DNA of 64,000 nt from Sediminicola sp035798135 (GCA_035798135.1 JAPFBR010000004.1:62001-126000), one strand, 5' to 3'. Shown: positions 1 to 10,258, counted from the first letter of the stretch. Notes: generated by a model from the letters alone, not told the origin. Translations and numbers: made by a program.

Positions 1-640
1 CCAAAATTTCATCCTTTGTTTTAATCAAGGACCAATGTGGACTAAAAAATGCCTTGTCAATAACATGATCTACTGACCCTTCCTTGTTCCGATGTAACAC
101 CACCTCAATAGCAGGCACTTTATCAAGTAATTCCACAAGTCCCATACATCCACTGCGATCTGTGTAATTTTTGGAATGTAAGAGAGACCAAATACCATGT
201 TTTGCTATCTTTCCAATTTCGGTATCAATTTTATGGACACCTGTATGTAAAAGCACATCTAATTTGTACTCTTTAATTTTGTTTAAATCGTCAACTGTAA
301 AACAATTAAATCTATTTTCATCATTGCCTTGTACCTTAATGATTGTGCAAGTATTCAAGAAATCCAATATACTTTTTTTGTTTACTGTATTAATTTTCTT
401 AAAAAAGAACTTTCTCTCAATAGCCAATTGTGTATTTAAAATCAATTCTCCTAAATTCCTCTTAGGGAAATTGAGTTGCCTAGATTGATGTAATTCACTT
501 TTTACATTACTCCCAGAGCATAAACCATTCTGTATTATAACATATAATTCTATTTTTTCGTTCTTTCTAATCCAATCTATTATCCGACATTCCCAGTTTT
601 CAAGTTTTTCTAATTCTTCAATAAATATGCCTATTCTCAT
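1..640 (-). CDS. Formyltransferase-fold protein, partial (C-terminus beyond window)
   Basis: An open frame starts at ATG 640 and runs off the left edge, so only about 213 N-terminal residues are visible. It begins MRIGIFIEEL. Around residues 150-195 it has HTGVHKIDTE, KHGIWSLLHS and then a DRSGCMGLVELLD segment, which resembles the region of formyltransferase-fold proteins in which a gracious-looking 'GvwsfHhg...GppgfwE' pattern precedes the active site. It is the last visible gene of the minus-strand polysaccharide operon, 63 nt after the adenylating enzyme gene, so it probably modifies a sugar or assembles the glycan. The family assignment rests on a short motif and is tentative. The gene is AT-rich like its neighbours. 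Confidence 0.5.
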   Translation of the reverse strand, partial: MRIGIFIEELEKLENWECRIIDWIRKNEKIELYVIIQNGLCSGSNVKSELHQSRQLNFPKRNLGELILNTQLAIERKFFFKKINTVNKKSILDFLNTCTIIKVQGNDENRFNCFTVDDLNKIKEYKLDVLLHTGVHKIDTEIGKIAKHGIWSLLHSKNYTDRSGCMGLVELLDKVPAIEVVLHRNKEGSVDHVIDKAFFSPHWSLIKTKDEIL

Positions 641-703
641 ATTCCTTTTCGATAACATTTTGATTTATAGTTGCATTTTGAGGCTTTCAAAATTAAACCA
701 GCA

Positions 704-1990
704 CTATTTGTTTAACGTTGTAACAAAGTTTTTTAATTTTCCATCCATCTTATGCAGTTTTTGACCATATTTAATGGTAAACTCAATGTCATTTTTAAAA
801 TAATTCTTAAGTTCCTTTTCTAGAATAGGCCCACGACCAAGTTCTTCTTGTTCTATATATATATCTACGAGTCCTTTAATATCTTGCCTTAATTGGTAAT
901 TGAACAATATCCCATGTTTTGTAGCTATGCCCTTAAAAAAAATATTCAACAGTACACTTGGAAATTCTCGTTCTTTACCAATTATTTTCTCCCCAAGACG
1001 ACCATGGATGTCAAGGATAACGGCATGTGCCCTACCACAGGGGCATTTATAATTAGGATCGGCCAATTTTATACCATCACCCAATCTATAACGGATAATT
1101 GGAAACGATCTTGACAACAAATTAGTGACCAATATCTCACCATTTTCTTCTTCAATAATTACGTTTTCCATGGCTATATGAATACTTCCTTGGGGACATT
1201 CAAAACCAATTAGACCCGATTCGGTAGCACCATATTCGATCAGCATTTTTAATCCAAAAGCTTTTTTCACTTCTTCCTGATAACTGTCATAAACCTTTTC
1301 AGAAGTACCTTTTATCATTTTAAGATTATGGGGTATTATTAATCCTGATTTATTGACCAATTTAGCCACTTCATAAATTATTGAAGAATAACCGTGTAGG
1401 TATTTGGCGCCTTTTAGATTACGGGCAAAATTTTCAATTTCCTTTGATTTATAGGTATATAACCTAAACCTATTTTGAAGCCAATCCAACAATTTAATTT
1501 TCCTAGCTGCTTTTGGATCTATATTATATCCCCAAAGATATCCGTTTCTATCCCAGGGATTAACATCATACCATGTGTAACCTCTAAAGATTGCAGCTCT
1601 GGTGTGAGAATCCCATTCTTCATTTTTCAAGAACTTTAATAACTGGCCTGAAGTACCCGAAGTACTTGATATAAATGACTTTTTAAATTGATAGTTACTT
1701 TGAATCTCAATATTGAACTGTAATAGATTCTCTTTTGTAATTGGCGGTAATTGTTTTAATTGTTCCAAGTCATGGAATTCAGTAGGTTTGAACCCATTTT
1801 TATCAAAAATTTCTTTATAATAGGGGGAGTATTTATAAACAAATTCCAAAAATTCCCTACACTTTTTGATTTGATAATCCAGTAACTCTTTCTCCGACCA
1901 TTTATCCGATTTCTTTAGAAAATGCAAATAGCTCATTAGGGAGGGATTTCTCTTTTTAACGCCGTAATTAAAAATAATTTTTTTCAGCAT
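704..1990 (-). CDS. PaaK/CapK-family adenylate-forming enzyme
   Basis: The 428-residue protein belongs to the phenylacetate-CoA ligase (PaaK)/CapK branch of the adenylating superfamily. It shows the P-loop-like STSGTSG at residues 109-115, a GATESG motif near 254, the RYRLGDG segment near 300 and a following CPCGR metal-binding-type motif. Length fits the family. Such proteins recur in capsule and O-antigen clusters, where they are presumed to activate a carboxylate or amino acid for glycan decoration, but the substrate is unknown. It sits between a GT4 glycosyltransferase gene (70 nt upstream) and the formyltransferase-like gene in one minus-strand operon. Confidence 0.85.
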   Translation of the reverse strand: MLKKIIFNYGVKKRNPSLMSYLHFLKKSDKWSEKELLDYQIKKCREFLEFVYKYSPYYKEIFDKNGFKPTEFHDLEQLKQLPPITKENLLQFNIEIQSNYQFKKSFISSTSGTSGQLLKFLKNEEWDSHTRAAIFRGYTWYDVNPWDRNGYLWGYNIDPKAARKIKLLDWLQNRFRLYTYKSKEIENFARNLKGAKYLHGYSSIIYEVAKLVNKSGLIIPHNLKMIKGTSEKVYDSYQEEVKKAFGLKMLIEYGATESGLIGFECPQGSIHIAMENVIIEEENGEILVTNLLSRSFPIIRYRLGDGIKLADPNYKCPCGRAHAVILDIHGRLGEKIIGKEREFPSVLLNIFFKGIATKHGILFNYQLRQDIKGLVDIYIEQEELGRGPILEKELKNYFKNDIEFTIKYGQKLHKMDGKLKNFVTTLNK

Positions 1991-2060
1991 TTAATCATAT
2001 TTTGGTTAAGCTTGTTTAATAGTTTATTTAAGTTTTGGTCTATGATAAATTTACAGGCCA

Positions 2061-3071
2061 TTAACGCAGTAACTCCTTCCATTGGCCACGGACATTTTGC
2101 CAATCATACTCTTCAGCTTTTAATCTTGCTCTATGAGATAGGCCACTGGCCAGTTTTTCATCTGTAATCAACTCAGATATTTTATCAGCAAGACCTACGC
2201 TATCGTTAGATTCCACGTACAAAACCTCCTCATTGTCTTTTACTAAATAAGGAACACCACCTACATTGGTTGTAATTACACACATTCCAAGCGCCATACC
2301 CTCTAGTATACTTACCGGAGTATTATCTATTAAAGGGTTACTTACCATAATATCAAAGTTTTTAGATTCATCAATCCAAACCAATTTCTCTTGCTTCGGC
2401 AAAATGGTAATAGAGTCTTCAAGGCTATTTTCTTTAATATAGCCTAGTACTTCATTATAATGCGCCTCCTCACGATTAGCTAAAAGTCTTAACTCAACCA
2501 TAATTCCCCGTACTTTTAGAGTTTGAATCGCTTTCACAGTCATCATAGGGTTGTAGACCGGTTTAAAACCTCTCAATGCCAATATTTTAGGGCGAATTTT
2601 GTTTCGTTTCAGGTATGGATATTGTTCTAATTGAATAATATTAGGTATTAATTGTACCGTATAGCCCTTCCCCTCAAAAAAGCTTTTTAAGTAATGTGAT
2701 GGCGCTATAATATGCCTTGCACCTTTAAATAAGCGGTTTATTCTTTGTTCTAGATTGCCATATACCTCGGGCAAATTTCCGCCATGGAGCACCAGGATGT
2801 AATTTTTCATAAAAATCCGGGACATTAAACCAATCATTTCGGCGTAGATAAGAGCCTGGGTAGAATAAACATCTATAATTATAAAATCCGCAGTACGCCC
2901 TTTGGTTATAAAACCCGATAACATATCCAATAATCTGAATAGTTTATTTTTTTTGTCTGAAAACGACCTTAGTTCCACGATCTCCGATAGTAAAGGCTCT
3001 AAAGTTTCCAAAGTGGATTTTGTGCTTTGGAAGCTAGAAGTCTTATTGCCGAAATAAACCACTCTTTTCAT
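2061..3071 (-). CDS. Glycosyltransferase, GT4 family
   Basis: A 336-residue GT-B fold glycosyltransferase. The C-terminal nucleotide-sugar half contains PVSILEGMALGMCVITTNVG (about 248-268), with the Glu and following Gly-rich loop typical of GT4 enzymes, and a conserved VKDNEEVLYV stretch after it. The N-terminal half begins MKRVVYFGNK and has the LVLHGGN acceptor-side motif. No signal peptide or membrane segment is evident, so it should act at the inner face of the cytoplasmic membrane on a lipid-linked glycan. It lies 51 nt after another GT4 gene in the polysaccharide operon. Donor and acceptor sugars cannot be read from sequence. Confidence 0.87.
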   Translation of the reverse strand: MKRVVYFGNKTSSFQSTKSTLETLEPLLSEIVELRSFSDKKNKLFRLLDMLSGFITKGRTADFIIIDVYSTQALIYAEMIGLMSRIFMKNYILVLHGGNLPEVYGNLEQRINRLFKGARHIIAPSHYLKSFFEGKGYTVQLIPNIIQLEQYPYLKRNKIRPKILALRGFKPVYNPMMTVKAIQTLKVRGIMVELRLLANREEAHYNEVLGYIKENSLEDSITILPKQEKLVWIDESKNFDIMVSNPLIDNTPVSILEGMALGMCVITTNVGGVPYLVKDNEEVLYVESNDSVGLADKISELITDEKLASGLSHRARLKAEEYDWQNVRGQWKELLR

Positions 3072-3122
3072 TCTTTCTTTTTATGTTTATTGTAGTAATT
3101 ATGGTCCTGATAAAGAAGCTTA

Positions 3123-4214
3123 TTACTTATCAAATAAATCTAAATATTCATTGGCACAATTCTCCATTGAATACTTTGCAAAGGAATTTTGACAATTTCT
3201 TTTCATTAAATCCAAGTCCTCATTGGACATCTCAATGAACTTTTTTAGAGTTGTTAAATATTGTTCTTTGCTATGATCATTTGATAATAACCCATTAAGG
3301 TCGTTTTCAATCATATCAACAATACCCCCTGCTGGAGTACAAATGGGTATTGTGCCAGCGGCAAACGCTTCAATTAATGTTATTGGCATTCCTTCGTACA
3401 AGGAAGTTAAACAAAAGGCATCTGCAGATGCCAGATAGTCCAATGGGTTTTCTTTTTCACCTACTAAATAAATATACTTATTTCCAATATTTTCAATAGC
3501 ATTTATTATCTCGTTATCACGATTAGGACCAAGAATAATTAGAACTATATTGTATCCCTCCTTTGTAAGTTCGTTAACTGCATTTGCCAGCATTATTTGA
3601 TTTTTTTCATGTGAGATCCTGGCAATATTTAGAAGTATCTTAGTCTCTGGATTTTTTTTATAATTATCTAAGAGTAATTTATTGGTTGTCAATTGTGACA
3701 AATCTATGTTTCTGCCATTGTCTATTTTAATGGCATTTAATTTATATTGGTCCATAAAGCCTAATTGTGATTTTAAGGAAACTGTAACTGGTGTTGAGAA
3801 GCCCATTTTAAAAATTAACTTTTTAAAAAACACACCCCATTTACCCGGTGCTTCTTTTAATGCATCGCTATGTAGTGTATGGAAATGTTTGCTATTGCGC
3901 ATCACTATGATAGATAATAATGTGTAATAAAAGGAATTCAAATGAGTATGTATAATTTGAGGTTTTTCTCTAATCAATTCCAATAAAATTTTAAAAGGTA
4001 AAATAAAATCGAAGCCCACCTTTTTATTAAAGGATTTTATCTTGATATCGCTATTAAGTTCTTTTACAAAGAAACCATGCGTTTCCAAAGGGAAAAATGT
4101 AAACAAAACAATTTCATGATTTTCAACCATTTTATTGCATAAATCTACTACGAAACGCTCAGCTCCACCAGTATTTAACTGTGGTAGAATTTGGATAATT
4201 TTTTTTCTTACCAT
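3123..4214 (-). CDS. Glycosyltransferase, GT4 family
   Basis: This 363-residue GT-B glycosyltransferase starts with the acceptor-binding loop LNTGGAERFVVDLC (residues 13-26) and carries the EX7E motif in SLYEGMPITLIEAFAAG (about 270-286) followed by a Pro/Ala/Gly-rich donor loop. Both are standard for GT4 retaining transferases. It follows the predicted polymerase gene by 49 nt and precedes a second GT4 gene, so the two probably add successive sugars of the repeat unit. Sugar specificity is not deducible. Confidence 0.88.
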   Translation of the reverse strand: MVRKKIIQILPQLNTGGAERFVVDLCNKMVENHEIVLFTFFPLETHGFFVKELNSDIKIKSFNKKVGFDFILPFKILLELIREKPQIIHTHLNSFYYTLLSIIVMRNSKHFHTLHSDALKEAPGKWGVFFKKLIFKMGFSTPVTVSLKSQLGFMDQYKLNAIKIDNGRNIDLSQLTTNKLLLDNYKKNPETKILLNIARISHEKNQIMLANAVNELTKEGYNIVLIILGPNRDNEIINAIENIGNKYIYLVGEKENPLDYLASADAFCLTSLYEGMPITLIEAFAAGTIPICTPAGGIVDMIENDLNGLLSNDHSKEQYLTTLKKFIEMSNEDLDLMKRNCQNSFAKYSMENCANEYLDLFDK

Positions 4215-4263
4215 TTATAATATTGTATGTCAATTATATATTAAAAGCTAGCCCAATAAAAAT

Positions 4264-5625
4264 CTATGCATATTTTACAAAGAAATAAATTACCGATAAC
4301 GCAGAATAAAGGGCTATGGATGAATTGGAATAGTACATTCTCTTCCTTTTCGGCAGCATTTGCCTTATATTCAGGTAAATAATAAAAATCAAGGGATAAA
4401 TACAGAGAATCCTACGTGTATTCATTTCGGATGAATTTCCTAAAAGAAATGCCAAGATTATGATGATTACTACTATATTTTCCTTGGACAAATTCTTTCT
4501 AACCCTACTACTGGTAAAAGAAAAGGCCATAAACAAAAAGAGACAGGACCAAAACACAGCACCACAGAATTCTACAAATGCGATCACATATTCATAGATC
4601 GTTTCAGAAACCAAAAATTTGCCCCATGCCGGAAATGGTGTTATTTGTGAAAAAAAGGTTATGGCGATTTGTTTTAAACCTGCCGGTAACTCATACAGCA
4701 TAGCCCCTAAACCATCGCCTAAATTTTCTTCTGTATAATTGGAATACCCTTCAAACGAACCCAAGGTCTCATCAATTGAACGAATCAAAAAATTTAGTGC
4801 CAAGCCTGAAACTGCAATACCAATAAAAATAAAGCTTGCTACCAACAATTTATAATTCCTGTGTTTTTTACCCCTGAAATAAATATAATAAACGGGCATA
4901 AAAAAGCAAAACAACCCCATTTCCAACCTAAATTCCAAGGTGACAACTATTAACGGAATAAATAACAATAGTCTTTTTATACTAAACTGGGTATGCATTA
5001 TATAAATGCCAATGGCAAATAAAAGGGCAATATGAATATCCCGTAAAATCCAAGGGGAATAAAACAGAAGTGGCGAAAAAAAGGCAAACAACAAAGTGTA
5101 CTTTAAGGCTTCCCCTCGGTTGGTATGAAACAGAATTATTTTGTACAAAAATAGATTCAATACCATGGCCAGAAAACTAATGTGCAAGGATTGTAAAAAA
5201 ATGCTGTTGCCATCAAAATATGTATTGGCGACAAAGCCAATAACTCCAAAAACAAAGTATGCCGCTTCATTTTCTTCATGAATTCTATGAATAAAACAAT
5301 CCTGAAAAATTTGGGATATGCTAGCATTTTCGCTCAAGATATCTCCAAATTCATAAAAAGGCATTTGATCATTAAATAAAAAGAAATCATTTATTTCTAC
5401 ATAATCCAGATACCCTACCACGGAAAATAATGCATAGATTGCATAGACCGCATAAAATATATTTAATAAGTTTTTGGTATCCTTGCTGTTTCCATTAGAT
5501 AACCAGTAACTCATCCCTGTACCAAGGGTGATAAAAAAAAGCAAGGAGATGGCAATGGACGTGCTACTGGTAATAAGAATGATTCCCCCCGACACTATAA
5601 CCGCCAATAACAATAGTATTCCCAT
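4264..5625 (-). CDS. Multi-pass membrane protein, probable Wzy/EpsG-type polysaccharide polymerase
   Basis: A 453-residue protein dominated by roughly ten to twelve hydrophobic helices, with larger polar loops around residues 85-125 and 280-320. No catalytic motif is recognisable, which is normal for O-antigen and exopolysaccharide polymerases because their sequences diverge rapidly. The RDIHIALLFAIG segment near 193 resembles the conserved R-D start of a helix in EpsG-like proteins. Position supports the call: it lies between the Wzx flippase and the first glycosyltransferase, and no other polymerase candidate is present. It could also be an uncharacterised membrane glycosyltransferase. Confidence 0.6.
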   Translation of the reverse strand: MGILLLLAVIVSGGIILITSSTSIAISLLFFITLGTGMSYWLSNGNSKDTKNLLNIFYAVYAIYALFSVVGYLDYVEINDFFLFNDQMPFYEFGDILSENASISQIFQDCFIHRIHEENEAAYFVFGVIGFVANTYFDGNSIFLQSLHISFLAMVLNLFLYKIILFHTNRGEALKYTLLFAFFSPLLFYSPWILRDIHIALLFAIGIYIMHTQFSIKRLLLFIPLIVVTLEFRLEMGLFCFFMPVYYIYFRGKKHRNYKLLVASFIFIGIAVSGLALNFLIRSIDETLGSFEGYSNYTEENLGDGLGAMLYELPAGLKQIAITFFSQITPFPAWGKFLVSETIYEYVIAFVEFCGAVFWSCLFLFMAFSFTSSRVRKNLSKENIVVIIIILAFLLGNSSEMNTRRILCIYPLIFIIYLNIRQMLPKRKRMYYSNSSIALYSALSVIYFFVKYA

Positions 5626-5731
5626 TAAAGGATTTTTTTATTTATTATTAGATGAACACTTAAAAAACCTAAAATGATTTTCACACACTCCGCATTGTCA
5701 GCGTCTAAAAAGGAAATAAAAAACAATAGCC

Positions 5732-7267
5732 TCATGACTTTTTCATCTTCTTTATTAATATTTCTAAACTGTTCTTTATTTTACCTTTTTCTGATTTATT
5801 TAGACCAATACCCCAAATTAAACAAACGACAAAAACGACAATGATGAATATAGAAATGATAGTATTACTAAAAGAGTTAATTAGCGTTAATAGAAAATAT
5901 ACCAGAGGAAGGGTTGAAAGAACTACCAAAGCACAAGGCAATATAACCTTGATTAAATAGCTCTTGATATTGAAATTAGCCACTCGATTGGCTAATACTA
6001 AAAGACAAGTTAAATTTAAGATTTCCACAACAATCATAACAATAAAGATTATTGAGAATTCAAATCCAACGCTAAGTAAAAAATAGGAAAGTGGTAAGTT
6101 TATAAGCAGAGTTCCACCTTCGATTAATTGATAGTTTTTAATGTTTCCCGTAGCCTTAAATAGTGTGTCCAATGGATTATGAAATACGTTGATTAAAACA
6201 AAAACTAGAATAAGTCGAACAAAGATAACAGTGTAATCTGGAATAATATGAAGCCATAATTTTAAGATTATATCAGCATAAACCAAAACCGGTAAAGCAA
6301 TGGCAAACAACAGAAAAAAGGAAATTTTAGAACTGAAATAAACTAAATCTATTGCCGGTTTAAACTTTTTCTCTGCGTATTGTTTTATTATTTGAGGATT
6401 GATTGCCATCATCATGGTACTAGTGAATTGCTGACTTACATTTCTAACTTGATATGCAACTGCACGAGCTGCATTTAAAGGAGCTCCGCCGAAAAAATTT
6501 AATAATATATTGGTTCCTTCATTTGCTATAACAAAAGATGAGTTTCCTAAAAAATTCCAACCAGCAAAACTTCCCATCTCCTTAAATAATTTGGGATCCC
6601 AAAACCATTTGAATTTACACTCACTGAAATTTCTTTTACAATACCACGAACTTAAGAATCTAATTACGAATGATACTAATAGTACTGATATGCTATATAA
6701 GACCAACGCATTCCCTTCTGTAAGTGTTAACATTAGAATGATCCCAATCTTTAAAAGAACATCAAGAATGGATAAATAAGCATAAATATCCATTTTTTCA
6801 TTCGCTATTATTACAGCGTCAAAAGGGATGGTCATTAGCATAACTAATGCAGTTAATACAGAAAATTGATAAACCAAATTGGCAGATGGTAATCTGTCTG
6901 GATTAATTACTAATTTATTATTGACAAACCAAAGCCCAATGGTTTCCGCAAAAATTAAAAGCAATAATGCTAAAAGCAAGTGAATTATTACGCTTTTATT
7001 AAAAATATTATTTAAAGCTTGTTCGTTATTTCTACCCATTTCAAAATTGAGAAACCTTTGGGTTGCCGAAGCGAAAACTGATCTTAACGAAGCGAACATA
7101 GCTACGACTCCTCCCACAATATTATAGATACCAAAATCCTCTACGCCCAATTCTTTGAGAAGAATTCGTGTCATAAAAAAGGAAACCCCCATCATTAAAA
7201 TCATGCGGAAGTATAGAAACGCACTGTTTTTAACAATCCTTTTATTATTAGATTGGTTAATGCTCAT
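5732..7267 (-). CDS. Wzx-type polysaccharide flippase (MOP superfamily)
   Basis: A 511-residue membrane protein with about twelve to fourteen transmembrane helices. The N-terminus has the RIVKNSAFLYFRM and RILLKELGVEDFGIYNIVGG pattern seen in Wzx/O-antigen translocases, which flip undecaprenyl-linked repeat units across the inner membrane. The last residues are Lys-rich and cytoplasmic. It is followed by the polymerase candidate (106 nt gap) and preceded by the initiating transferase gene (150 nt gap), the usual Wzx/Wzy gene order. AT content is high as in the rest of the cluster. Confidence 0.88.
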   Translation of the reverse strand: MSINQSNNKRIVKNSAFLYFRMILMMGVSFFMTRILLKELGVEDFGIYNIVGGVVAMFASLRSVFASATQRFLNFEMGRNNEQALNNIFNKSVIIHLLLALLLLIFAETIGLWFVNNKLVINPDRLPSANLVYQFSVLTALVMLMTIPFDAVIIANEKMDIYAYLSILDVLLKIGIILMLTLTEGNALVLYSISVLLVSFVIRFLSSWYCKRNFSECKFKWFWDPKLFKEMGSFAGWNFLGNSSFVIANEGTNILLNFFGGAPLNAARAVAYQVRNVSQQFTSTMMMAINPQIIKQYAEKKFKPAIDLVYFSSKISFFLLFAIALPVLVYADIILKLWLHIIPDYTVIFVRLILVFVLINVFHNPLDTLFKATGNIKNYQLIEGGTLLINLPLSYFLLSVGFEFSIIFIVMIVVEILNLTCLLVLANRVANFNIKSYLIKVILPCALVVLSTLPLVYFLLTLINSFSNTIISIFIIVVFVVCLIWGIGLNKSEKGKIKNSLEILIKKMKKS

Positions 7268-7417
7268 GAAAATACTTACCTTTTCTAGGTTTTAAAATCT
7301 GAACATTGCCTAAACCTATCACGCCAATTTTATTATCAGATAAAGTCATTCTTAATTATGTTCTTATTTTGTTTATTATCATGTTAACCTATCCTAAATA
7401 AACAGGCCTATTATTTA

Positions 7418-8743
7418 TTATTCCCATTTCTTAAATTTCTCAATCGCAGCAAACCTTTTGGCCATTAATTTTTCTAGAAAAGAGATCCGCTGTTCAATGG
7501 ATTGTTCTTTCTCCACTACTTCCATATAGCCCTTAATGTTATTTTCTGCCAACATATTGGTAAACTGTTGCTCGGTATGGAGTTCTATCTTTTCAACTAG
7601 CGTATCAATCACTTTTAAACTGTTCCAATCTATTTTTTCTTCCAACTTCATAGGGATGTCCTTTTTAAGAACCAAGAGCCAAGGAGATAGGAACACCATA
7701 GGAACCACAGCCATGAGCAGTATAAATTGCAAGGTCAAATCCAGGTCTCCCATGGTAAACGCCAAACCAATGATCAAAAGCTGCGCAAGGGCAATCAGAG
7801 CCGTCCCTTTAATATGAGTATATCCCAGATCCAACAAACGATGGTGGATATGCTTGCGGTCTGCACTAAAGGGGCTTCTTTTTTGTGCAATACGGATGCA
7901 AAAAACCCGGATGGTATCCAAAATAGGAAAGGATAAAATGGCCAAAAACAAAATAGGCGCATTGGCCACTTTAAAAGTTGTCTCGGGCAAAATATTGATA
8001 TTTAAAAAACAAACGGCCTGGTAGGCCAATAAAAACCCGAGGAACATAGAGCCAGAATCCCCCATGAATATTTTACGTTCTTTGGAAAAGTTATATCGCA
8101 AAAATCCCAACAGCCCCCCAATTAAAACAAAGGAGACCAAAACCATTAAATAATGGGCGTTGATTATAAAATACATTCCAAATGATAAACTGGTAACGAT
8201 CCCAAAAGTGCCTGCCAAGCCATCGATACCATCAATAAGATTTACGGCGTTGATGAGAAACAAAAAAGCGAAAAGAGTAAGGCATATAGATACAATAAAT
8301 GGCAATTCCCCCATCCCAAAAAGGCCATCTAAACTTCTAATGCGCACATCTGTCATTAAGATTACTATAACGGCCGCAACGGCCTGTACCATCATTTTCT
8401 TTTTTGGGGCCAAACCCACCAGATCATCCTTGATGCCCGCAAATACAAGCAGAATTCCAGCTGATATAAGTGATAACAGTTTAATGAGGTCCAGTTGGGA
8501 AAAATTGGATCCCAGAACAAGAACAATTATTGGGAGGGAAAAGGCTATAAAGATCCCCAAGCCACCTAGGGTTGGCGTTTTAAGCGTATGCATACTTCGG
8601 TCCACTGGCTCATCCATTAGATTTTTGGAATGGACCAAATAAATGATGACAGGAAACATCCTAAATGACAACAACAAGGGCATAAGAATAGCAAAGAATA
8701 CCAAAAAGTGCGGATAATATTGTAGCTCTATTATATCGGTCAT
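7418..8743 (-). CDS. WecA/MraY-family undecaprenyl-phosphate glycosyl-1-phosphate transferase
   Basis: This 441-residue membrane enzyme probably transfers a HexNAc-1-phosphate from UDP-sugar to undecaprenyl phosphate, the first step of glycan assembly. It has the expected ordered motifs: DEPVDRSMHTLKTPTLGG (about 43-60), NAVNLIDGIDGLAG (about 164-177) with the catalytic Asp pair, FMGDSGSMFLGF (about 226-237) and the HIHHRLLDLGY loop (about 300). About eleven transmembrane helices are predicted by eye. The C-terminal 70 residues form a charged, helical extension beyond the usual WecA length. It is the most upstream gene of the minus-strand cluster, so its promoter should lie above 8743. Confidence 0.9.
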   Translation of the reverse strand: MTDIIELQYYPHFLVFFAILMPLLLSFRMFPVIIYLVHSKNLMDEPVDRSMHTLKTPTLGGLGIFIAFSLPIIVLVLGSNFSQLDLIKLLSLISAGILLVFAGIKDDLVGLAPKKKMMVQAVAAVIVILMTDVRIRSLDGLFGMGELPFIVSICLTLFAFLFLINAVNLIDGIDGLAGTFGIVTSLSFGMYFIINAHYLMVLVSFVLIGGLLGFLRYNFSKERKIFMGDSGSMFLGFLLAYQAVCFLNINILPETTFKVANAPILFLAILSFPILDTIRVFCIRIAQKRSPFSADRKHIHHRLLDLGYTHIKGTALIALAQLLIIGLAFTMGDLDLTLQFILLMAVVPMVFLSPWLLVLKKDIPMKLEEKIDWNSLKVIDTLVEKIELHTEQQFTNMLAENNIKGYMEVVEKEQSIEQRISFLEKLMAKRFAAIEKFKKWE

Positions 8744-9471
8744 AGGTTGGTCGGCTTTAAATTCTACGAGGGGAACATTTTATTCCCAACATCACTAGCC
8801 CCGGAAATCTTTTTATTAAAACAACCATTTGAGGGCTTCCAATGGTTTGTTTAAAAATGGTAGACGCCTTTTTTATGCGGTTCTAAATTACTACTTCACT
8901 GCAAAATCTTACGAACTTAGTCTATAATGTTATCGACAATAAATTAGATTTACGAAATTCTGAGTTATAGTCTTAAATTTCTGATGATTCCATAAATTAA
9001 ATTCCTTGCCACTCCTAATCCAACAATTAAAAAATAATATCTAAATACTTTAATACCAATACGTTAAGTGAAACAAAACGATTAAAAACTAATTACAGAT
9101 GTTCAACTACTGTAGCAGTTTAAACAGTGGTTCAAAGACGGATCAAGACCTTTGACAATACTTCTATACGAACCTATGGTCTTTTAGAGGGTTTGTCCTA
9201 CAATTCGGAAAAAAAGATGAAATAGTCGATGAAGCGCATAAAAATGAACTATTTTTTAGAACATTATCTCATTGTGGTATTTTTTCTTACGCATTGTAAG
9301 AAAAATAGAAATCATACGCTGAAATGTAGAAAAAAATATACAAGCATCTTATGACACCCAGACTGGGCGACAGGTAAAATGTGTTATGGTAGTAAGGTAC
9401 GGGCTATTGATACCAACAAGAACAAGAGTACTTTAAAAAGGGTCTATTTAGAGAATCCAAGTATTTTGAAA
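8744..9471. other. AT-rich intergenic region with no recognised gene
   Basis: This 728-bp stretch separates the polysaccharide operon from the CDP-alcohol phosphotransferase gene. I found no convincing reading frame in any frame: a plus-strand frame from 9379 is an overlap artefact of the downstream minus-strand gene. The region should hold the promoter of the polysaccharide operon, but I could not place a TAnnTTTG box with confidence. Its one clear structure is the hairpin at 9281-9305. Confidence 0.6.
9281..9305. repeat. Perfect 10-bp inverted repeat (hairpin)
   Basis: TTTTTCTTAC (9281-9290) and GTAAGAAAAA (9296-9305) are perfect complements separated by the 5-nt loop GCATT. The stem is mostly A-T. 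It could act as a weak bidirectional terminator of the Trp-independent hairpin plus T-tract kind, ending transcripts of the minus-strand gene at 9472, or as a protein site. No neighbouring gene decides between these. Confidence 0.45.
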
Positions 9472-10083
9472 TCAGACCCCATTTTCCTTAACCGTTTTCC
9501 TTTTAGCACTCCTACGTGGATCTTTAAGGGCCCAAAAAATTCCCTTGACATCCTTTACCCAGTGTGGATACATAAAAATAAGGGAGATTTCCTCTATGGT
9601 TTCCAAAATACCAACACCAATCATGGCATAAAACAACCAATACACGGGGCCGAAAAACAAAAGCCACAATATAAAAACACCTTGTAGGACAGCAGATGTT
9701 TTCGCGAGATAGGTATGGAAAGCTGTGGCTTTCCCGTATCTAATAAAGGCGATGATCATTTGAAGGACGTAGGGAAGAAACGCCAAGAGGATAAGGCCAT
9801 AATTGGCCTTCATAAAAGCAGTTTCAAAAACAAGTAGGCCTACAAGCCCCATTACCAAGGTAATCTGATCGCCAACAGAATCCAGTTGGGAGCCCCGGGC
9901 ACTGACAATATTCAACCGCCTTGCCAAATAACCATCTATGACATCGGTACTATAGCTAATCAGTAAAAACCAGGTAAAAAGTTGTCGCTCCCCAAACCAG
10001 ACCAAGCCCAAAAGTAAGGGTACGGCAAATATCCTGTAAAAGGAAAACCAATCCGCAATATTGTATTTATCAAATCTGAACAT
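9472..10083 (-). CDS. CDP-alcohol phosphatidyltransferase family protein
   Basis: The 203-residue protein carries the complete family signature D-x2-D-G-x2-A-R-x8-G-x3-D-x3-D, visible as DVIDGYLARR followed by GSQLDSVGD (about residues 49-72). It has five to six hydrophobic helices. Enzymes of this family transfer a phosphoalcohol from a CDP-activated donor in phospholipid synthesis; the acceptor here is unknown, though glycerol-3-phosphate (PgsA-like) is possible. The gene stands alone. An FNR-type operator at 10290-10301 with a minus-strand -7 box at 10259-10266 points towards it from about 170 nt upstream. Confidence 0.85.
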   Translation of the reverse strand: MFRFDKYNIADWFSFYRIFAVPLLLGLVWFGERQLFTWFLLISYSTDVIDGYLARRLNIVSARGSQLDSVGDQITLVMGLVGLLVFETAFMKANYGLILLAFLPYVLQMIIAFIRYGKATAFHTYLAKTSAVLQGVFILWLLFFGPVYWLFYAMIGVGILETIEEISLIFMYPHWVKDVKGIFWALKDPRRSAKRKTVKENGV

Positions 10084-10258
10084 TAATTGGCTTTTAAAAA
10101 GCTTATAAATGGAAGCATTCCAATCCTGGTTTTTATTTTGAAATCCGGAATACTATTTGAATAATCCCCGTCAAGTATTTAGGCCGATTTCCAATTGTTG
10201 AATCCCCAAAATCATGTCTATCCTTCCAAAGCCATAGTGTTATGGCCTACCCTACCCC

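Noticed and set aside
9379..9687. 102-codon plus-strand frame
   Set aside because: It lies mostly opposite the well-supported CDP-alcohol transferase gene and its protein has no family features.
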